A stretch of DNA of 48,570 nucleotides from positions 1 to 48,570 of the forward strand of contig JAAXHN010000009.1 in assembly GCA_012270885.1 (NCBI GenBank). The letters are read 5' to 3'. The DNA is from Acidimicrobiia bacterium. GTDB lineage: Bacteria > Actinomycetota > Acidimicrobiia > Spongiisociales > ZC4RG35. Shown here one piece after another: positions 48,350 to 48,570 of the stretch (its first letter is position 1; the number at the start of each line of letters is the position of its first letter). The position numbers and the translations under genes were made by a program. The notes beneath the pieces are model-generated. The model searched no databases and had not been told where the DNA came from. It saw only the letters and a program-made list of their open reading frames with translations.

Positions 48350-48570
48350 ATGAAACAGACCCCGGTGCTGGAGGGCGCGTTCGTCTCCGATCCCGAGCCT
48401 GTCCTGGTGGGAAGCCGGTGCCGCTCCTGCGAGACCGTGGCCTTCCCGGCCAGCTTCACCTGCCCGAATCCCCGCTGCGCACGAAAGGATGTCGTCGCAA
48501 CCTCCCTTTCCCGCACCGGACGGCTGGCCTCCTGGACCACCGTTCACTTCCCGCCTCCCCCGCCCTTCGT
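48350..48570 (+). CDS. Zn-ribbon/OB-fold (DUF35-type, ChsH2-like) protein, truncated by window end
   Basis: VGSRCRSCETVAFPASFTCPNPRCARKDVVATSLSRTGRLASWTTVHFPPPPPF. Confidence 0.75.
   Translation, partial: MKQTPVLEGAFVSDPEPVLVGSRCRSCETVAFPASFTCPNPRCARKDVVATSLSRTGRLASWTTVHFPPPPPF

Overview
High-GC actinobacterial-type chromosomal segment (probably Acidimicrobiia-like, inferred from gene content only). It is densely coding, with one tRNA and no CRISPR array or intact transposase recognised. Main blocks: (1) SMP-30 lactonase, HpcH/HpaI aldolase and LysR, with LysR divergent from ino1. (2) A ~12.9 kb minus-strand run, 18103 down to 5193: nrdJ (class II RNR carrying a LAGLIDADG intein), MOSC, orphan DNA methyltransferase, a three-gene ABC-2 exporter, 2-oxoacid dehydrogenase E1 alpha and beta, and a lone form-II coxL-like gene. 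Several junctions are ATGA/GTGA overlaps. (3) UPF0182 protein, initiator tRNA-Met, a phosphatase, a RES-toxin fragment, arsC and a NatAB-like ABC exporter. (4) Acyl-CoA dehydrogenase, VOC, PCD, a SulP transporter with no canonical start codon, and SDR. (5) An SLH-domain S-layer-like protein. (6) An operon of divergent NagB-like protein, TIM-barrel isomerase, Gfo/Idh/MocA and acetoacetyl-CoA ligase. (7) A catabolic island at 40563-48570: an atypical split B12-dependent acyl-CoA mutase, Xsc-like ThDP enzyme, class III aminotransferase, acyl-CoA ligase, LLM oxidoreductase and the start of a DUF35-type protein. The leads I rate highest are the divergent mutase (the usual active-site His appears to be Asn) beside the Xsc/aminotransferase pair, the nrdJ intein, E1 genes embedded in an ABC-exporter operon, and three decayed genes (GNAT, RES, Fic). 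All identities come from reading translated sequence; no database search was run.
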